DNA of 64,000 bases from Bdellovibrionaceae bacterium UBA3535 (GCA_002376845.1 DFOS01000026.1:124001-188000), one strand, 5' to 3'; shown: positions 1 through 9,499, numbered from the stretch's first letter. Translations and numbers: made by a program. The notes: generated by a model from the sequence alone, not told the origin.

Positions 1-1024
1 CATTGGATTGGGTCGAGGCCACACTTATCACATTAGGCGCATCATAGTTTGCAGGAAACATGGGGTAAACATCATTATTGGAAGCCGCGTTTCCTGCAGC
101 GGCTACCACAGGTATACTACGGTTGTAGGCATACGCAATGGCATCATGAAGTGATCTTGAGTAGGAACCGCCACCCCAAGAATTATTTAAAACCGATGCG
201 CCATTGTTGATGGCATAATAGATTCCCTTAATCGCATCAGAAGTGGTACCATTGCCATCTGCACCTAAAAATTTAACTGCCATGATTCTTACGCGCGATT
301 CATAACCATCAGCACAATCTCCTCCACTCGGAGCCACCTCAGGTGACGCAAGAATGTCTTGAGTAGCACCTAACGCAATTCCTGCCACATGGGTTCCATG
401 TCCATCATCATCATAGGGAGCACCATCATTGTTGTAAAAATCATAACCATGAATATCGTCAACATATCCATTGCCATCGTCATCAACTCCAGCGCTACCA
501 TTTTTCTCTAAAGTATTCTCCCACATCGCACACCAGCGAGTAAATGCCGTATGGGTATAATCGACACCCGTATCAATCACTGCAATAATAGGTCTTACCG
601 AAGTATCGCTTAAGTTGTCCCATGCCTCATCGGCTTGTATGGGAGCAGAGGTCTGCGAGAAGCTGCCATCAATTGTGGAGCTCGCAAGGGATGAAAACTC
701 CAGCTCTGTAAGCAACTCCCCTCGCACACCCACTTGCTCGGTTTTACTAACTATATAATTGGGTTCTACATATTCTACGCTAGGGTCATTGGCCATTTCT
801 GCAATCATCTCATCCACAGACTGCCCCGCTGCGGCTTTGTAATGGTGCATTTTCATGGAAGTCCATGCCCCCTTCATTCTTACCTTGGCTTTCGAAGACA
901 GGCGCTTGTTAAAACTCGACATGGTGGTCTTTGAGGTTTGGTTCTTAAACTTCACAATAACTTCACCTGGCACATAATTTTGCGCCATAAGAAAAGATGA
1001 ATATAGTATGGTGAGAAAGACCAA
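1..1024 (-). CDS. Secreted subtilisin-family (S8) serine protease, C-terminus beyond window
   Basis: Exported S8 protease cut by the window's left edge. A hydrophobic signal peptide is followed by an I9-like propeptide (PGEVIVKF to DPSVEYVEPNY), the catalytic Asp in VIDTGVDYTH (about residue 151), a DDDGNGYVDD loop that looks calcium-binding, the catalytic His in DGHGTHVAG (about 209) and the oxyanion-region NNSWGG. The catalytic Ser lies outside the window. No in-frame ATG precedes the signal peptide. A TTG at 1024 with AAGGGG six bases upstream supplies one, whereas the first ATG (988) would remove most of it, so I prefer TTG. Role: degradation of extracellular or periplasmic protein; the substrate is unknown. 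Confidence 0.93.
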   Translation of the reverse strand, partial: MVFLTILYSSFLMAQNYVPGEVIVKFKNQTSKTTMSSFNKRLSSKAKVRMKGAWTSMKMHHYKAAAGQSVDEMIAEMANDPSVEYVEPNYIVSKTEQVGVRGELLTELEFSSLASSTIDGSFSQTSAPIQADEAWDNLSDTSVRPIIAVIDTGVDYTHTAFTRWCAMWENTLEKNGSAGVDDDGNGYVDDIHGYDFYNNDGAPYDDDGHGTHVAGIALGATQDILASPEVAPSGGDCADGYESRVRIMAVKFLGADGNGTTSDAIKGIYYAINNGASVLNNSWGGGSYSRSLHDAIAYAYNRSIPVVAAAGNAASNNDVYPMFPANYDAPNVISVASTQSN

Positions 1025-1224
1025 AAAATACCCCTTGCTTGACCTAAGTCTTATCGGCTTTGGTCCAGGGAACTTGAGATATTTTTTCCTGCCTAATCTT
1101 ATTAGATTTCTTCTGACAAGTTTTTTCGAATGATTATGATACGTTTTGGGGGTGTATCAATTTGAGAAAAGATTATGATTTTTCTTTGCTTTACTCTCTG
1201 TAAAAGGCTCGAAAAAATAGATCT

Positions 1225-1815
1225 ATGCTTTGGTGGATACTCGCTTATTTTACTTATTCCTATTTTTTGCATAGCCACCTGGAGTCCTATTGGGCCTATT
1301 CCTCCTACCTTATTGATATTCTATTTGTTATTGGCTTTGCTTTAATTTTCCATATACGGCCGCATTTCCGTATAGCCTACTCCTGGCAACATCTTCTTGC
1401 CATTGCACTTGGTGCACTACTTTGTTTTGTCATATTTTTTACACCGAGCATTCAATCACCAATGATTATGGACCAGTGGCAAAGTATATTGCTGCTTTGC
1501 TTATTTGGCCCCCTACTTGAAGAACTTCTATACCGCTTTATGTTGATGGAATCCTTATTACGTTTGCAGTTTTCTAAAAAAATAGTGGTACTTGTATCTG
1601 CCCTAGCCTTTGCGGCAAGCCACCTCAAAGCTTACGGCCTTGTTAGTCCGAATTATGAGACTTTTATATTATTCCAAGGAGCCTATACCTTTATGCTAGG
1701 TCTTTGGTGGGCCAATGAATATTGTAAAACGCGCAACCTCTATCACGTTACAATTCTGCATATACTATTTAACTTTGGCTATTGGCTAACTACTTACTAT
1801 GGTTTCGGCGTTTAA
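1225..1815 (+). CDS. CPBP-family intramembrane metalloprotease
   Basis: 196-residue multi-pass inner-membrane protein with the three CPBP (CAAX protease/bacteriocin-processing, Abi) motifs: EE at residues 99-100 followed by R104 (LLEELLYR), H133 in AFAASHLK, and H179/N183 in HILFNFGYW. These bind the catalytic zinc or polarise water in characterised CPBP proteases. The substrate is unknown; relatives process prenylated or exported peptides or confer bacteriocin immunity. No strong ribosome binding site is visible upstream. The 3' end overlaps the convergent glycosyltransferase by 30 bases. Confidence 0.85.
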   Translation: MLWWILAYFTYSYFLHSHLESYWAYSSYLIDILFVIGFALIFHIRPHFRIAYSWQHLLAIALGALLCFVIFFTPSIQSPMIMDQWQSILLLCLFGPLLEELLYRFMLMESLLRLQFSKKIVVLVSALAFAASHLKAYGLVSPNYETFILFQGAYTFMLGLWWANEYCKTRNLYHVTILHILFNFGYWLTTYYGFGV

Positions 1816-2619
1816 TTTTTTTAACAAATCACGATTGTTATGCTTCAAAGCACCTTGCTCCAAAATATAATATTTATGGGCATAGACCTGCTTCAACTTG
1901 GCCTTTTCTGCCAAACTAAGATGTTTCGAGTTCATAAATGGTTTCATGGCCTTTAAGCGCCAAAAGTCCATGGCGTAATACTTTCTTGAAAGTTGATCAT
2001 CATGACCGCCATACTTTTTAATACAAGGAGCATCGATAAAACCTACCGAGTGCTTTTCTAAAATACGCAGCCACATTTCGTAATCTTCACAGACCGGAAA
2101 ATCCTCTCGAAACAAACCAATTTCATCAAAAATATCTTTGTGGATCAAAATGCTGGATGGGCTCATCAAACAAAGCTCTAGACTTTGCATAAATATACGC
2201 CCCCCCATTTTTTTGTGCTTTTTATGGGGATTCACTCTTACCCCATTACGTATCCATATCTCTTCGGTATGCAAAACTCGGCAATCTGGATGGGCAATCA
2301 AATACTCATCTTGTTTGTCTAGTTTTCCTTTTAACCACTCATCATCCGAGTCCAAAAAAGCAATCCACTGACTACGAGCACAACGTATCCCCGTATTTCT
2401 GGCTGCCGATACTCCTTGATTTTCTGTACGAAAGTATACAATCCTAGGATCTTTGCTTCTTTTGCGCTCCACCAAATCTCCGGTACCATCGGTAGAGCCA
2501 TCGTCAATGATGATCAATTCTAAATCATGAAAACTTTGTTGCAAAACTGAATCGATGGCTCGTTCTATGGTGTGGGCACGATTGTAAGTGGGGATAATTA
2601 CCGAAACAAAATCAAGCAT
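1786..2619 (-). CDS. Family 2 glycosyltransferase
   Basis: About 277-residue GT-A fold glycosyltransferase. It opens with VSVIIPTYNRAHTIERAIDS, continues with the nucleotide-binding IIDDGSTDGT, has the metal-binding LDSDDEW (DxD-like), and a late EDYEMWLRI box holding the probable catalytic acid. No membrane segment is evident, so it probably works on the cytoplasmic face on a surface polysaccharide or lipid acceptor. I place the start at 2619: GGAGG stands nine bases upstream and the ATG overlaps the end of the aldo-keto reductase by eight bases, indicating translational coupling. A longer version from 2664 is possible but lacks a good ribosome binding site. The donor sugar cannot be read from the sequence. 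Confidence 0.88.
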   Translation of the reverse strand: MLDFVSVIIPTYNRAHTIERAIDSVLQQSFHDLELIIIDDGSTDGTGDLVERKRSKDPRIVYFRTENQGVSAARNTGIRCARSQWIAFLDSDDEWLKGKLDKQDEYLIAHPDCRVLHTEEIWIRNGVRVNPHKKHKKMGGRIFMQSLELCLMSPSSILIHKDIFDEIGLFREDFPVCEDYEMWLRILEKHSVGFIDAPCIKKYGGHDDQLSRKYYAMDFWRLKAMKPFMNSKHLSLAEKAKLKQVYAHKYYILEQGALKHNNRDLLKKLNAETIVSS

Positions 2620-3568
2620 GAACAATTGCCTCCGAGTAACCTTGCTCTCGCCACCTTTTTTCAATTTCCGCTAAAGTCTCTTTTGTCACATTTTTGTTGA
2701 TGGACTTTACCACACCCTCCAACTGCTCGATATTTCGAGCTCCAACTAGGGGCAAGTCGATAAAATCGTATTTGTTACGAGAAAAATGCAAAGCAAAATC
2801 GAGGAGATTTAAATCATAGTCGAACAAAATACTTTTTAGTTTTTTGACTAATTCAAATTTGGGGTAGTGATTTTGGTTTTTCCACCAAGGCGCCCAAGAG
2901 CGGCAATCCTCATCATCAAATTGCCTCGTTTCATCTACTCGGCCTGTTAAAATGCCTTTGTCCAGTGTAGCATAACCCATTTTCCAAATCTTACGTTCCC
3001 CTAAAAACTCGTATCGCTTGGCGGTTTCAAAATAGGAGAAGGCATTCCAAGAATCTTGAATGGCTTCTATCGAGCATACCTCTTCTGCCCTTTGAAAGTC
3101 TTCGGCAAACGTATTGCAAAGACCGATATGCCGTATGTCGCCTTTTTCTTTTCTTCTGGCTAAGACCTCCATAGCACTACGAATATCATTTCTAGGGTCC
3201 GGCCAATGAATCATATACAAGTCAATGGAGTCGCCAGCTAGATCTTGCAAGGATTGATCTAGCATTTTTTCGACCACATCGGGAGCATTGCATTTATCTA
3301 CGCGCCGGTTTCGATCCCATGTCACCCCTGCTTTTGAGACAATGAAAGCATCACCGCGAACTTCCTTCAAAGCTTTTGCCAAACGCTTCTCTGAGAGACC
3401 AAAACCGTATATTGGTGCGGTATCAAATACGCGAAAGCCCAGCTCGAAAGCCTTTTGCACCAAGCGGATCGCATCCTGCTCAGAAATCTTTCCAAATCCA
3501 TAGCCTCGCCCCTCTCCACTTATGGAGGCTGCGCCAAAGCCTAAAGGAAAATCCGGAAAATCTTGCAT
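2612..3568 (-). CDS. Aldo/keto reductase
   Basis: 318-residue NAD(P)H-dependent oxidoreductase with a TIM-barrel fold. The catalytic tetrad is present: D49 and Y54 (VFDTAPIYG), K79 (IVSKAG) and H121 (YMIHWPD). The C-terminal VGARN segment fits the cofactor phosphate-binding region. It is closest in style to AKRs that reduce sugar or amino-sugar aldehydes, and its overlap with the following glycosyltransferase suggests a role in making or modifying a sugar precursor. That role is inference from context only. Confidence 0.9.
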   Translation of the reverse strand: MQDFPDFPLGFGAASISGEGRGYGFGKISEQDAIRLVQKAFELGFRVFDTAPIYGFGLSEKRLAKALKEVRGDAFIVSKAGVTWDRNRRVDKCNAPDVVEKMLDQSLQDLAGDSIDLYMIHWPDPRNDIRSAMEVLARRKEKGDIRHIGLCNTFAEDFQRAEEVCSIEAIQDSWNAFSYFETAKRYEFLGERKIWKMGYATLDKGILTGRVDETRQFDDEDCRSWAPWWKNQNHYPKFELVKKLKSILFDYDLNLLDFALHFSRNKYDFIDLPLVGARNIEQLEGVVKSINKNVTKETLAEIEKRWREQGYSEAIVHA

Positions 3569-3638
3569 ATTTAGGAATTAGCACAAAAAAAATCAGGAAA
3601 CACTGCATTTTCCGACAAAAATGGCATATAGAGGAGGC

Positions 3639-4637
3639 ATGAAAGCTCTAATTTTTGCGCACCGTATGGAAGCCATTGCTTTTTTGGATCATTTGCAACC
3701 ACGAAGCTGCGAAAAGAACATCTATCGAAGTGATGATCTTTTCATCACCTACAGTGGTGAGGGGCTGTTTTCAGCCCTCTATCATATACAAAACCTATTG
3801 CTGCAATATCCAGAAATTGAAGAGGTTTGGAACTACGGCCTTGCCGCCTCTTTGAATGGGCAGCAAGAGCTGCATACTATTCAAAGCATCGGCAATATCT
3901 ACCGCCAAAAAGATCAAGAAAATATGGATTTTCAAAGCTTTGCTCTCAGTGGAGAAATGGATTTGGTAACAAGTATTGACCGTGTTAATGACGCAAAAAC
4001 CAAGACCTACCTCTCGCGCTTTGCCAGCTTGGTGGACCGAGAAGCCTGGGCCTATGCCTACGCATGCCAGAGAACTCATAAAACGTTTCGGGCTTTTAAA
4101 TTGGTATCCGACTTTGCAGAAGATCTTGAATGTAGCCAAATTCGCTCGCGTGCAGAGGCGCTTTCATTGATGATGTGGGAAGACTATTTACAGCGTCATT
4201 CCAATCCTAGTTTGCCGGCCAAAACTATCTCACTGCCAAAAGGATTTTATTTTACCGCAAGCCTTGCGCACCGCTATCGTGAATTAAATAAAAAATTACA
4301 AAAAAAACGAGGTTGCAACAGCGAAGAGCTATTATGCAGTTTAGAAACTAAGAAAATCTTAGAGCTAAAAATATTACCCAAGGAAAAAACAAAAATCTTG
4401 TTAGAAAAAATGGAAGAAGCTCTTGATCCCGATTTTTTTACATTCAAAAAAAAGCTGCAAGCTAACCTTACCCCATGGAAAGAACAAGAAATTTACTTTG
4501 ATTTCGGCCCTTATCTAGAGCCCAACGAGGGGCAATTACAGATGCGCTTTCAGAACGACAAAGACTTCTTAACAAAGCTACAACGCTTACAAAACATGAA
4601 ACCTTCTAGCATTTTTCCGGACCCCAATGAAAGTTAA
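3639..4637 (+). CDS. Nucleoside phosphorylase/hydrolase-like protein with C-terminal extension
   Basis: 332-residue protein whose first half resembles the purine nucleoside phosphorylase/MTA-SAH nucleosidase fold: a MKALIFAHRMEA opening strand, VWNYGLAASLNG (compare the G-AGGL loop), VDREAWAYAYAC in place of the substrate-binding V-MEG-A helix, and KLVSDFAEDL, matching the SD-A motif with the catalytic Asp. The Met of the usual ribose-binding motif is missing, so activity is unproven. Residues after about 190 form a charged helical extension I do not recognise. Start 3639 matches the family N-terminus, though GGAGG is only one base from it; the alternative is 3621. The 3' end overlaps the radical SAM gene by 11 bases, so the two are co-translated. 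Confidence 0.6.
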   Translation: MKALIFAHRMEAIAFLDHLQPRSCEKNIYRSDDLFITYSGEGLFSALYHIQNLLLQYPEIEEVWNYGLAASLNGQQELHTIQSIGNIYRQKDQENMDFQSFALSGEMDLVTSIDRVNDAKTKTYLSRFASLVDREAWAYAYACQRTHKTFRAFKLVSDFAEDLECSQIRSRAEALSLMMWEDYLQRHSNPSLPAKTISLPKGFYFTASLAHRYRELNKKLQKKRGCNSEELLCSLETKKILELKILPKEKTKILLEKMEEALDPDFFTFKKKLQANLTPWKEQEIYFDFGPYLEPNEGQLQMRFQNDKDFLTKLQRLQNMKPSSIFPDPNES

Positions 4638-5631
4638 TAAAATTTTTGTCGAAGAAAATTTGCAGGGACATGAAAGTGTTTCTAGGTTTTGTGAGTCCTT
4701 CCCCAAGGCGGAACTACATATTATCGACCAATATGAAAACTACTTTCAAAAAGTAAAAAAACCTTATCTGCAAAAACACAATAACAATTCCATATTTTTA
4801 GCAGAAAAACGCGGGAACTTGGTGAAGGCAGCCCCGGACGCCTATGGACTTAGTGGTGAGCCTCACTATTATTATATTCATGCCTATAATTGTATGTATG
4901 AATGCCAGTACTGTTACCTTCAAGGCTACTTTCAGTCGCCCGACTTGGTATTTTTTCTCAATCATGAAGACATTGTTGAATCGATTCGCAGAACTTACAG
5001 CGAGCATCCCGAAGGTCGTATGTGGTTTCACGCCGGAGAGTTCTCTGATTCTTTGGCACTCTCGCACCTAAGCAAGGAACTGCCAATATACTTTCGTGCT
5101 TTTCAAGAGTTACCGCGCGCTTACCTAGAATTAAGAACCAAGTCTGCTAACACAAAGGAACTAGAGAAACTCGATCCGCTAGAAAACATTATCGTAAGTT
5201 TTTCTTTCTCCTCGCATACTGCCGCCAAAAAATACGACTTAAAAACAGCAAGCATTTCGGCTCGTATCCAAGCCATGTACCGTCTTTATACGAAAGGTTA
5301 CCGATTGGCATTGCACTTGGACCCTATTATAGATTCTCCCAACCTTTTTTCTGACTACCAACAGGCTCTAAAAGAACTTTTTGAGAAAATACCAGCGAAT
5401 TACTTTTCTTACATCTCCCTAGGAGTTGTGCGTTTTACCAAAGATGTTTTCGAACAAACAGCTCGCAACTACCCTGAAAGCGATATGTTGGCGGCAAACT
5501 TTGTAAAATCCTTTGATAACAAAGTTCGCTACTCCAAACCCCTAAGAGATAAGATACTGTATAATATGCGCGACATGATTCTTCGCATGGGAATCACGAA
5601 AGAAAAAATCTACCTCTGTATGGAAGATTAG
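4627..5631 (+). CDS. Spore-photoproduct-lyase-like radical SAM protein
   Basis: 334-residue radical SAM protein. The 4Fe-4S cysteines are C89, C93 and C96 (CMYECQYCYLQGY), and both tyrosines flanking the last Cys, conserved in spore photoproduct lyase, are present (Y95, Y97). RLALHLDPII matches the SPL barrel. The Cys that donates hydrogen in true SPL (near 140 in Bacillus and Geobacillus enzymes) is absent: the corresponding stretch reads WFHAGEFSDS, and the only other cysteines are at about 22 and 331. It is therefore probably an SPL-family enzyme with a different reaction, or one using another H donor. It is translationally coupled to the preceding nucleosidase-like gene. Confidence 0.82.
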   Translation: MKVNKIFVEENLQGHESVSRFCESFPKAELHIIDQYENYFQKVKKPYLQKHNNNSIFLAEKRGNLVKAAPDAYGLSGEPHYYYIHAYNCMYECQYCYLQGYFQSPDLVFFLNHEDIVESIRRTYSEHPEGRMWFHAGEFSDSLALSHLSKELPIYFRAFQELPRAYLELRTKSANTKELEKLDPLENIIVSFSFSSHTAAKKYDLKTASISARIQAMYRLYTKGYRLALHLDPIIDSPNLFSDYQQALKELFEKIPANYFSYISLGVVRFTKDVFEQTARNYPESDMLAANFVKSFDNKVRYSKPLRDKILYNMRDMILRMGITKEKIYLCMED

Positions 5632-6866
5632 TTCTTAGCAGCCAATTCTTGAATCCTATGAATTCTTTGAATTACCGGCGGATGTGTATATTCAAAAAAC
5701 ACCTTCCAGGGATGTGGATTTAGATTGGCTAAGGAATCCACACTTAACTTTTTTAAAGCCTCTGCCAAGTCCAAAGGCTTATTGTATGTATCCGCTGCAA
5801 ATTGATCCGCTTCAAATTCATACTTGCGGCTCATATGCAGAGACAATAATGAAACCAACGAAGAAATCGGCGAATAAATCATACCAAAAATGATTAGTGA
5901 CATATAAACACTAGGCTCACTCAAATGAAAATCTGCGGCCATAGCTTGATTGTTCATAACCAGAGATAAGAGGTAGAACATAATTCCGCTGCTCATTATC
6001 CCGACGAACAATTGTTTATGTATGTGTTTCAATTTGAAGTGGCCAATTTCATGAGCTAATACGGCAACCAACTCAGAAGTGGAATGCTTATTCACAAGTG
6101 TATCAAACAAGACGACCCGGCGCAATTTACCAAAACCTGTAAAGTATGCATTGGCCTTAGTAGATCTCTTCGATCCATCCATAGTAAATACACCACTTAG
6201 ATCAAAGTTTTGCGATTTTGCATAATCCTCAATTTCTTTTTTTAGCTCCCCATCTTTAAGCGGCTCAAATTTATTAAATAGTGGCATGATAACTACTGGA
6301 GCAAGACTAACTAAGAATATTTGTATAATCGTCAATGCAATCCAACAGTACAGCCAAGCCCATTCTCCCATACTAGCAAAAAACCATAAAATCATTGCCA
6401 AGATAAGACCACCAATAACGGAGCCTAAAATTAAGGCCAAGACTTGGTCTTTCACAAAGGTTTTTACATCGGTCTTATTAAAACCAAATTTTTCTTCGAT
6501 CACGAAAGTATGGTAGATTTGAAAAGGTAGTCCTATTAGCCAAACGGCACCACCCAATACAGCAAAGAAAGACAGGCCACGCCATAGATCTGAATCTATC
6601 TGAGCCCGAAGATAATTGTCTAGTAAGGCAAATCCGTCAGCAAACAGAAAAATTAGAGTAATTAGCAGCATGAACGCCGATTGCTTCATGGAAAAACCCG
6701 TGTTGGTTTTTAAGTAATCCTGCGATTTTTTGTATTTGTCTTCATCGTAGTAACCATCAAATTCTTTTGGAATATTATGACTAAGGTTTTTCAAGTTTAG
6801 GGCATCCACCAAGGTAGATAAGAAAAAATCAAACAAAAGAATAGCAATTACTATAGTAAACCACAT
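5628..6866 (-). CDS. M48 (Ste24/CAAX prenyl protease 1-like) zinc metalloprotease
   Basis: 412-residue integral membrane metallopeptidase. The zinc motif HEIGH lies in VAVLAHEIGHFKLKH, and the third ligand is in YEFEADQFAAD. Several hydrophobic helices and the N-terminal Ste24-type region (PKEFDGYYDEDKYKKSQDY) place it in the Ste24 branch rather than the shorter HtpX branch. Bacterial relatives act in membrane-protein quality control; no prenylation is implied. It begins one base after the stop of the 510-residue gene, so the two form an operon, and its stop overlaps the convergent radical SAM gene by four bases. Confidence 0.93.
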   Translation of the reverse strand: MWFTIVIAILLFDFFLSTLVDALNLKNLSHNIPKEFDGYYDEDKYKKSQDYLKTNTGFSMKQSAFMLLITLIFLFADGFALLDNYLRAQIDSDLWRGLSFFAVLGGAVWLIGLPFQIYHTFVIEEKFGFNKTDVKTFVKDQVLALILGSVIGGLILAMILWFFASMGEWAWLYCWIALTIIQIFLVSLAPVVIMPLFNKFEPLKDGELKKEIEDYAKSQNFDLSGVFTMDGSKRSTKANAYFTGFGKLRRVVLFDTLVNKHSTSELVAVLAHEIGHFKLKHIHKQLFVGIMSSGIMFYLLSLVMNNQAMAADFHLSEPSVYMSLIIFGMIYSPISSLVSLLSLHMSRKYEFEADQFAADTYNKPLDLAEALKKLSVDSLANLNPHPWKVFFEYTHPPVIQRIHRIQELAAKN

Positions 6867-6867
6867 A

Positions 6868-8400
6868 TTAATTCCTCACGATCCAATGCCATTGAAGGTA
6901 CTGATCCAGCTTATCAGCGCTGATTTGCTTACCCTCTGTAGCAAATTCGCGCATTTCATTAAAATCATTCTCACTCATTTGATATACCTGCTTTTCTCCA
7001 TCCTCGCAAAAAGTAATAAAAAAAGCAATTTCCTTAGGAGCAAGACTCTTGTCTACTTCAATAGGCAAGGACCTTAGATCTGCCAGATTGATTGCATGGA
7101 ACTTCATCGAAGGGTGAAGCGCCAAATTATCACCCTGCCCATAATAGTGCTGAGGATAAGTTGAAATCGATTTATTTAATTCGATTTCGAAATCCAAGGC
7201 AGCATCTACACTAAGCTGCTGCAAACGATCGGCTAAGAAGTCTCGACATCCGTCGTCTTGCTGAAGGAAATCTAGTAAATCCACCTTATGCAAGTGATGG
7301 GGCGCTAGGCTGCGCACACCCTGCTCCAGCAGACGGTAGCTCTTTCCGTATGAATCGTGCCACTGGTAACCAAGCGCAAAGAAATCGTGGCTTTTGGGCA
7401 AAACAAATTCTTTTTCCAATTCATTATAAAGGTCCACCAAAGCATCCCAACTTTTATTTGTAGCAAGGGCCTTCATATCATCTATAGAATTTGACATGGA
7501 TTCATCACATAGCGCCCCTAGTTCTGTTAAACGATACAACAAATCCAAAGCCACCCAATCCTCCCGCTTCTGTTGGTATAGCCTTGGACGCTTTCCTTCA
7601 GATAAGGCCAGATGAATCATTTCTACCTTTTCGATAAAGGCCTCTAACGTCGGTGTCCACTGTGAATTATCAGGATAATATTGCATATAATCCTGAAAAT
7701 CCTGCGAATTCAATCGGTAAAGATTGTACTTCGCATAGTTTTGCGCATCTTTAGCCAGGTCTAAATTCATATAAGGGGCCAAAGATATTGACCGCCGACA
7801 AATGGAATCCTTAATCGCGTTGATTTGCAATGCAAAAAACTGCAAACCTAGCTCTTTAAACTTCTCATCCCTAGGACTTGCTTCACTTATGGCAGCAACT
7901 TTCTCGCATTCATGACAATAAGACGATGGCAAGAAGGCATAATCTTTATGTCTACTACATTTAGCAGATCGAATTTCGTCATAAAAATAATATTGTGTTA
8001 CCGGTAAAACTTCTGCCAACCAATTGGCAATGGTGTGAAAAAACAAATCCTGACCGGGCTGCCAACAAAAACCCACTAACTTATGCAATAGCTCATGGGT
8101 TCCCCACTTTGAAGATTGCCCCGGGTGAAAACTAGCTAAGACAGAATCATTACGAAAAGCCTGATAGGTATTTTCTTGTAAAATGCCGGCTTGCCACTTC
8201 GCCACACCCACGGCTGGTTGTTGCAAATACCAATGCCCTGGCGGCTCCAATTGATAGCGATACTCGTAATGATAACAAAACAAATTTTCCTGCTCGGCCC
8301 AGGTCCCAATAGCTTGGGCAACGGGAGAGCGCTGGATATCTCTTGGATCGAGGTTCAATCTTGATGCAGTATTTTCAGTCACAGGTTTTTTCCTACTCAT
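6868..8400 (-). CDS. Unknown 510-residue protein with HELLH motif and Cys/His cluster
   Basis: I do not recognise this protein. Residues 102-106 read HELLH, a possible HExxH zinc-protease signature, followed by a hydrophobic stretch (HTIANWLAEVLP). A second potential metal site is C148-x2-H151 with C162-H-E-C165. The remainder is helical and rich in aromatic residues, with no signal peptide, so it is probably cytoplasmic. It is the first gene of a two-gene operon with the Ste24-like protease, one base apart, and may act with it. Only 28 bases separate its start from divergent proB, so the promoters must overlap neighbouring coding sequence. Confidence 0.75.
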   Translation of the reverse strand: MSRKKPVTENTASRLNLDPRDIQRSPVAQAIGTWAEQENLFCYHYEYRYQLEPPGHWYLQQPAVGVAKWQAGILQENTYQAFRNDSVLASFHPGQSSKWGTHELLHKLVGFCWQPGQDLFFHTIANWLAEVLPVTQYYFYDEIRSAKCSRHKDYAFLPSSYCHECEKVAAISEASPRDEKFKELGLQFFALQINAIKDSICRRSISLAPYMNLDLAKDAQNYAKYNLYRLNSQDFQDYMQYYPDNSQWTPTLEAFIEKVEMIHLALSEGKRPRLYQQKREDWVALDLLYRLTELGALCDESMSNSIDDMKALATNKSWDALVDLYNELEKEFVLPKSHDFFALGYQWHDSYGKSYRLLEQGVRSLAPHHLHKVDLLDFLQQDDGCRDFLADRLQQLSVDAALDFEIELNKSISTYPQHYYGQGDNLALHPSMKFHAINLADLRSLPIEVDKSLAPKEIAFFITFCEDGEKQVYQMSENDFNEMREFATEGKQISADKLDQYLQWHWIVRN

Positions 8401-8428
8401 TTGTACAAAACAACATTATGATTTTAGC

Positions 8429-9499
8429 ATGACTAAAAAAAAGTGGAAGCGATTCCTTGTTAAAATTGGCTCTTCTTGCTGGCAAGACGCAAAACAGGTG
8501 GAAAAAATCTGTCTAGAAGTAGCCGAACTGAGTGAATCCGGCCATGAAATCATCCTTGTTTCCTCTGGTGCCATTCACCTGGGGCAAAAAATTTTAAATT
8601 CTGGTCCACACAACCATATCCACCGCAAACAAGCTGCAGCCGCCCTTGGGCAACCTCGTCTAATGCATATGTACCAAGATTTTTTTGCAAAGAAAAATAA
8701 AGAGGTCGCCCAAGTACTCTTGACCCATCAGGATATGAATCGAACATCTAGCTATCACAACCTGCAATCCTGCCTGGAATCTCTTTTGTCCCATGGGATC
8801 ATTCCCATCATTAACGAGAACGACTCCGTTAGTTTCGAAGAGATCACCTTGGGTGACAACGATCACTTGGCTGCCCGTATAGCGATGATGCTGGAGGTGG
8901 ACCTGGCCATTTACCTCACACAAAGTGATGGAGTGCTACTTGAGGATGGTAGTTATTTAAAAAGAACTAGTGACCTACAAGAAATACGCAAAATCAAACG
9001 CATGCAAAAATCCCAAAGCGGTACTGGAGGCATGCAGTCCAAGTTAGAAGCTATTGCCAAAATACATGCAGTGAACATTCCCGCCGTAATAGCAAGCTTC
9101 CATGGCAAGAGCCCACTTTTTCATGTATTGAATGATTCCGGTGGCTCCTGGTTTGAGTGCAAAACAACAAAAGCAAAAAACCAGCACAGAAAAATCATTT
9201 CCCAAGCAAAAAAAGGAGCCTTTGTTAGTATCGACCAAGGCGCCCATATAGCTCTAAAAAAGAATGCCTCCTTATTGCCCTCAGGCATAACAAAAGTGGC
9301 TGGCAATTTTCAACGTGGAGATTGTATTGGCATCAAATACGGAAGAATCATTGTGGGATATGGTATTAGCGAGTACTCTGCGGTCGAGGTAAAAAAAATT
9401 CAAGGTCTAAAATCAACAGACATTTCTACGAAGTTGGGATATCATGTCTCCAACGTAGTCATTCATAAAAACTATTTAGCTATGGGCAAGAAAACATGA
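8429..9499 (+). CDS. proB: Glutamate 5-kinase
   Basis: 356-residue first enzyme of proline synthesis, phosphorylating L-glutamate with ATP in the cytoplasm. The amino-acid kinase domain opens with FLVKIGSSCW and carries VSSGAIHLG, IPIINENDSVS and GDNDHLAARIA. A PUA domain occupies roughly the last 90 residues (GAFVSIDQGAHIALKK onward), as in the Escherichia coli enzyme, where feedback inhibition by proline occurs. It overlaps proA by four bases (ATGA), so the pair is translationally coupled. Confidence 0.97.
   Translation: MTKKKWKRFLVKIGSSCWQDAKQVEKICLEVAELSESGHEIILVSSGAIHLGQKILNSGPHNHIHRKQAAAALGQPRLMHMYQDFFAKKNKEVAQVLLTHQDMNRTSSYHNLQSCLESLLSHGIIPIINENDSVSFEEITLGDNDHLAARIAMMLEVDLAIYLTQSDGVLLEDGSYLKRTSDLQEIRKIKRMQKSQSGTGGMQSKLEAIAKIHAVNIPAVIASFHGKSPLFHVLNDSGGSWFECKTTKAKNQHRKIISQAKKGAFVSIDQGAHIALKKNASLLPSGITKVAGNFQRGDCIGIKYGRIIVGYGISEYSAVEVKKIQGLKSTDISTKLGYHVSNVVIHKNYLAMGKKT

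Noticed and set aside
2620..2664. Longer N-terminus for the glycosyltransferase
   Set aside because: The added residues are the other frame of the aldo-keto reductase end, and GGAGG is placed for the ATG at 2619.
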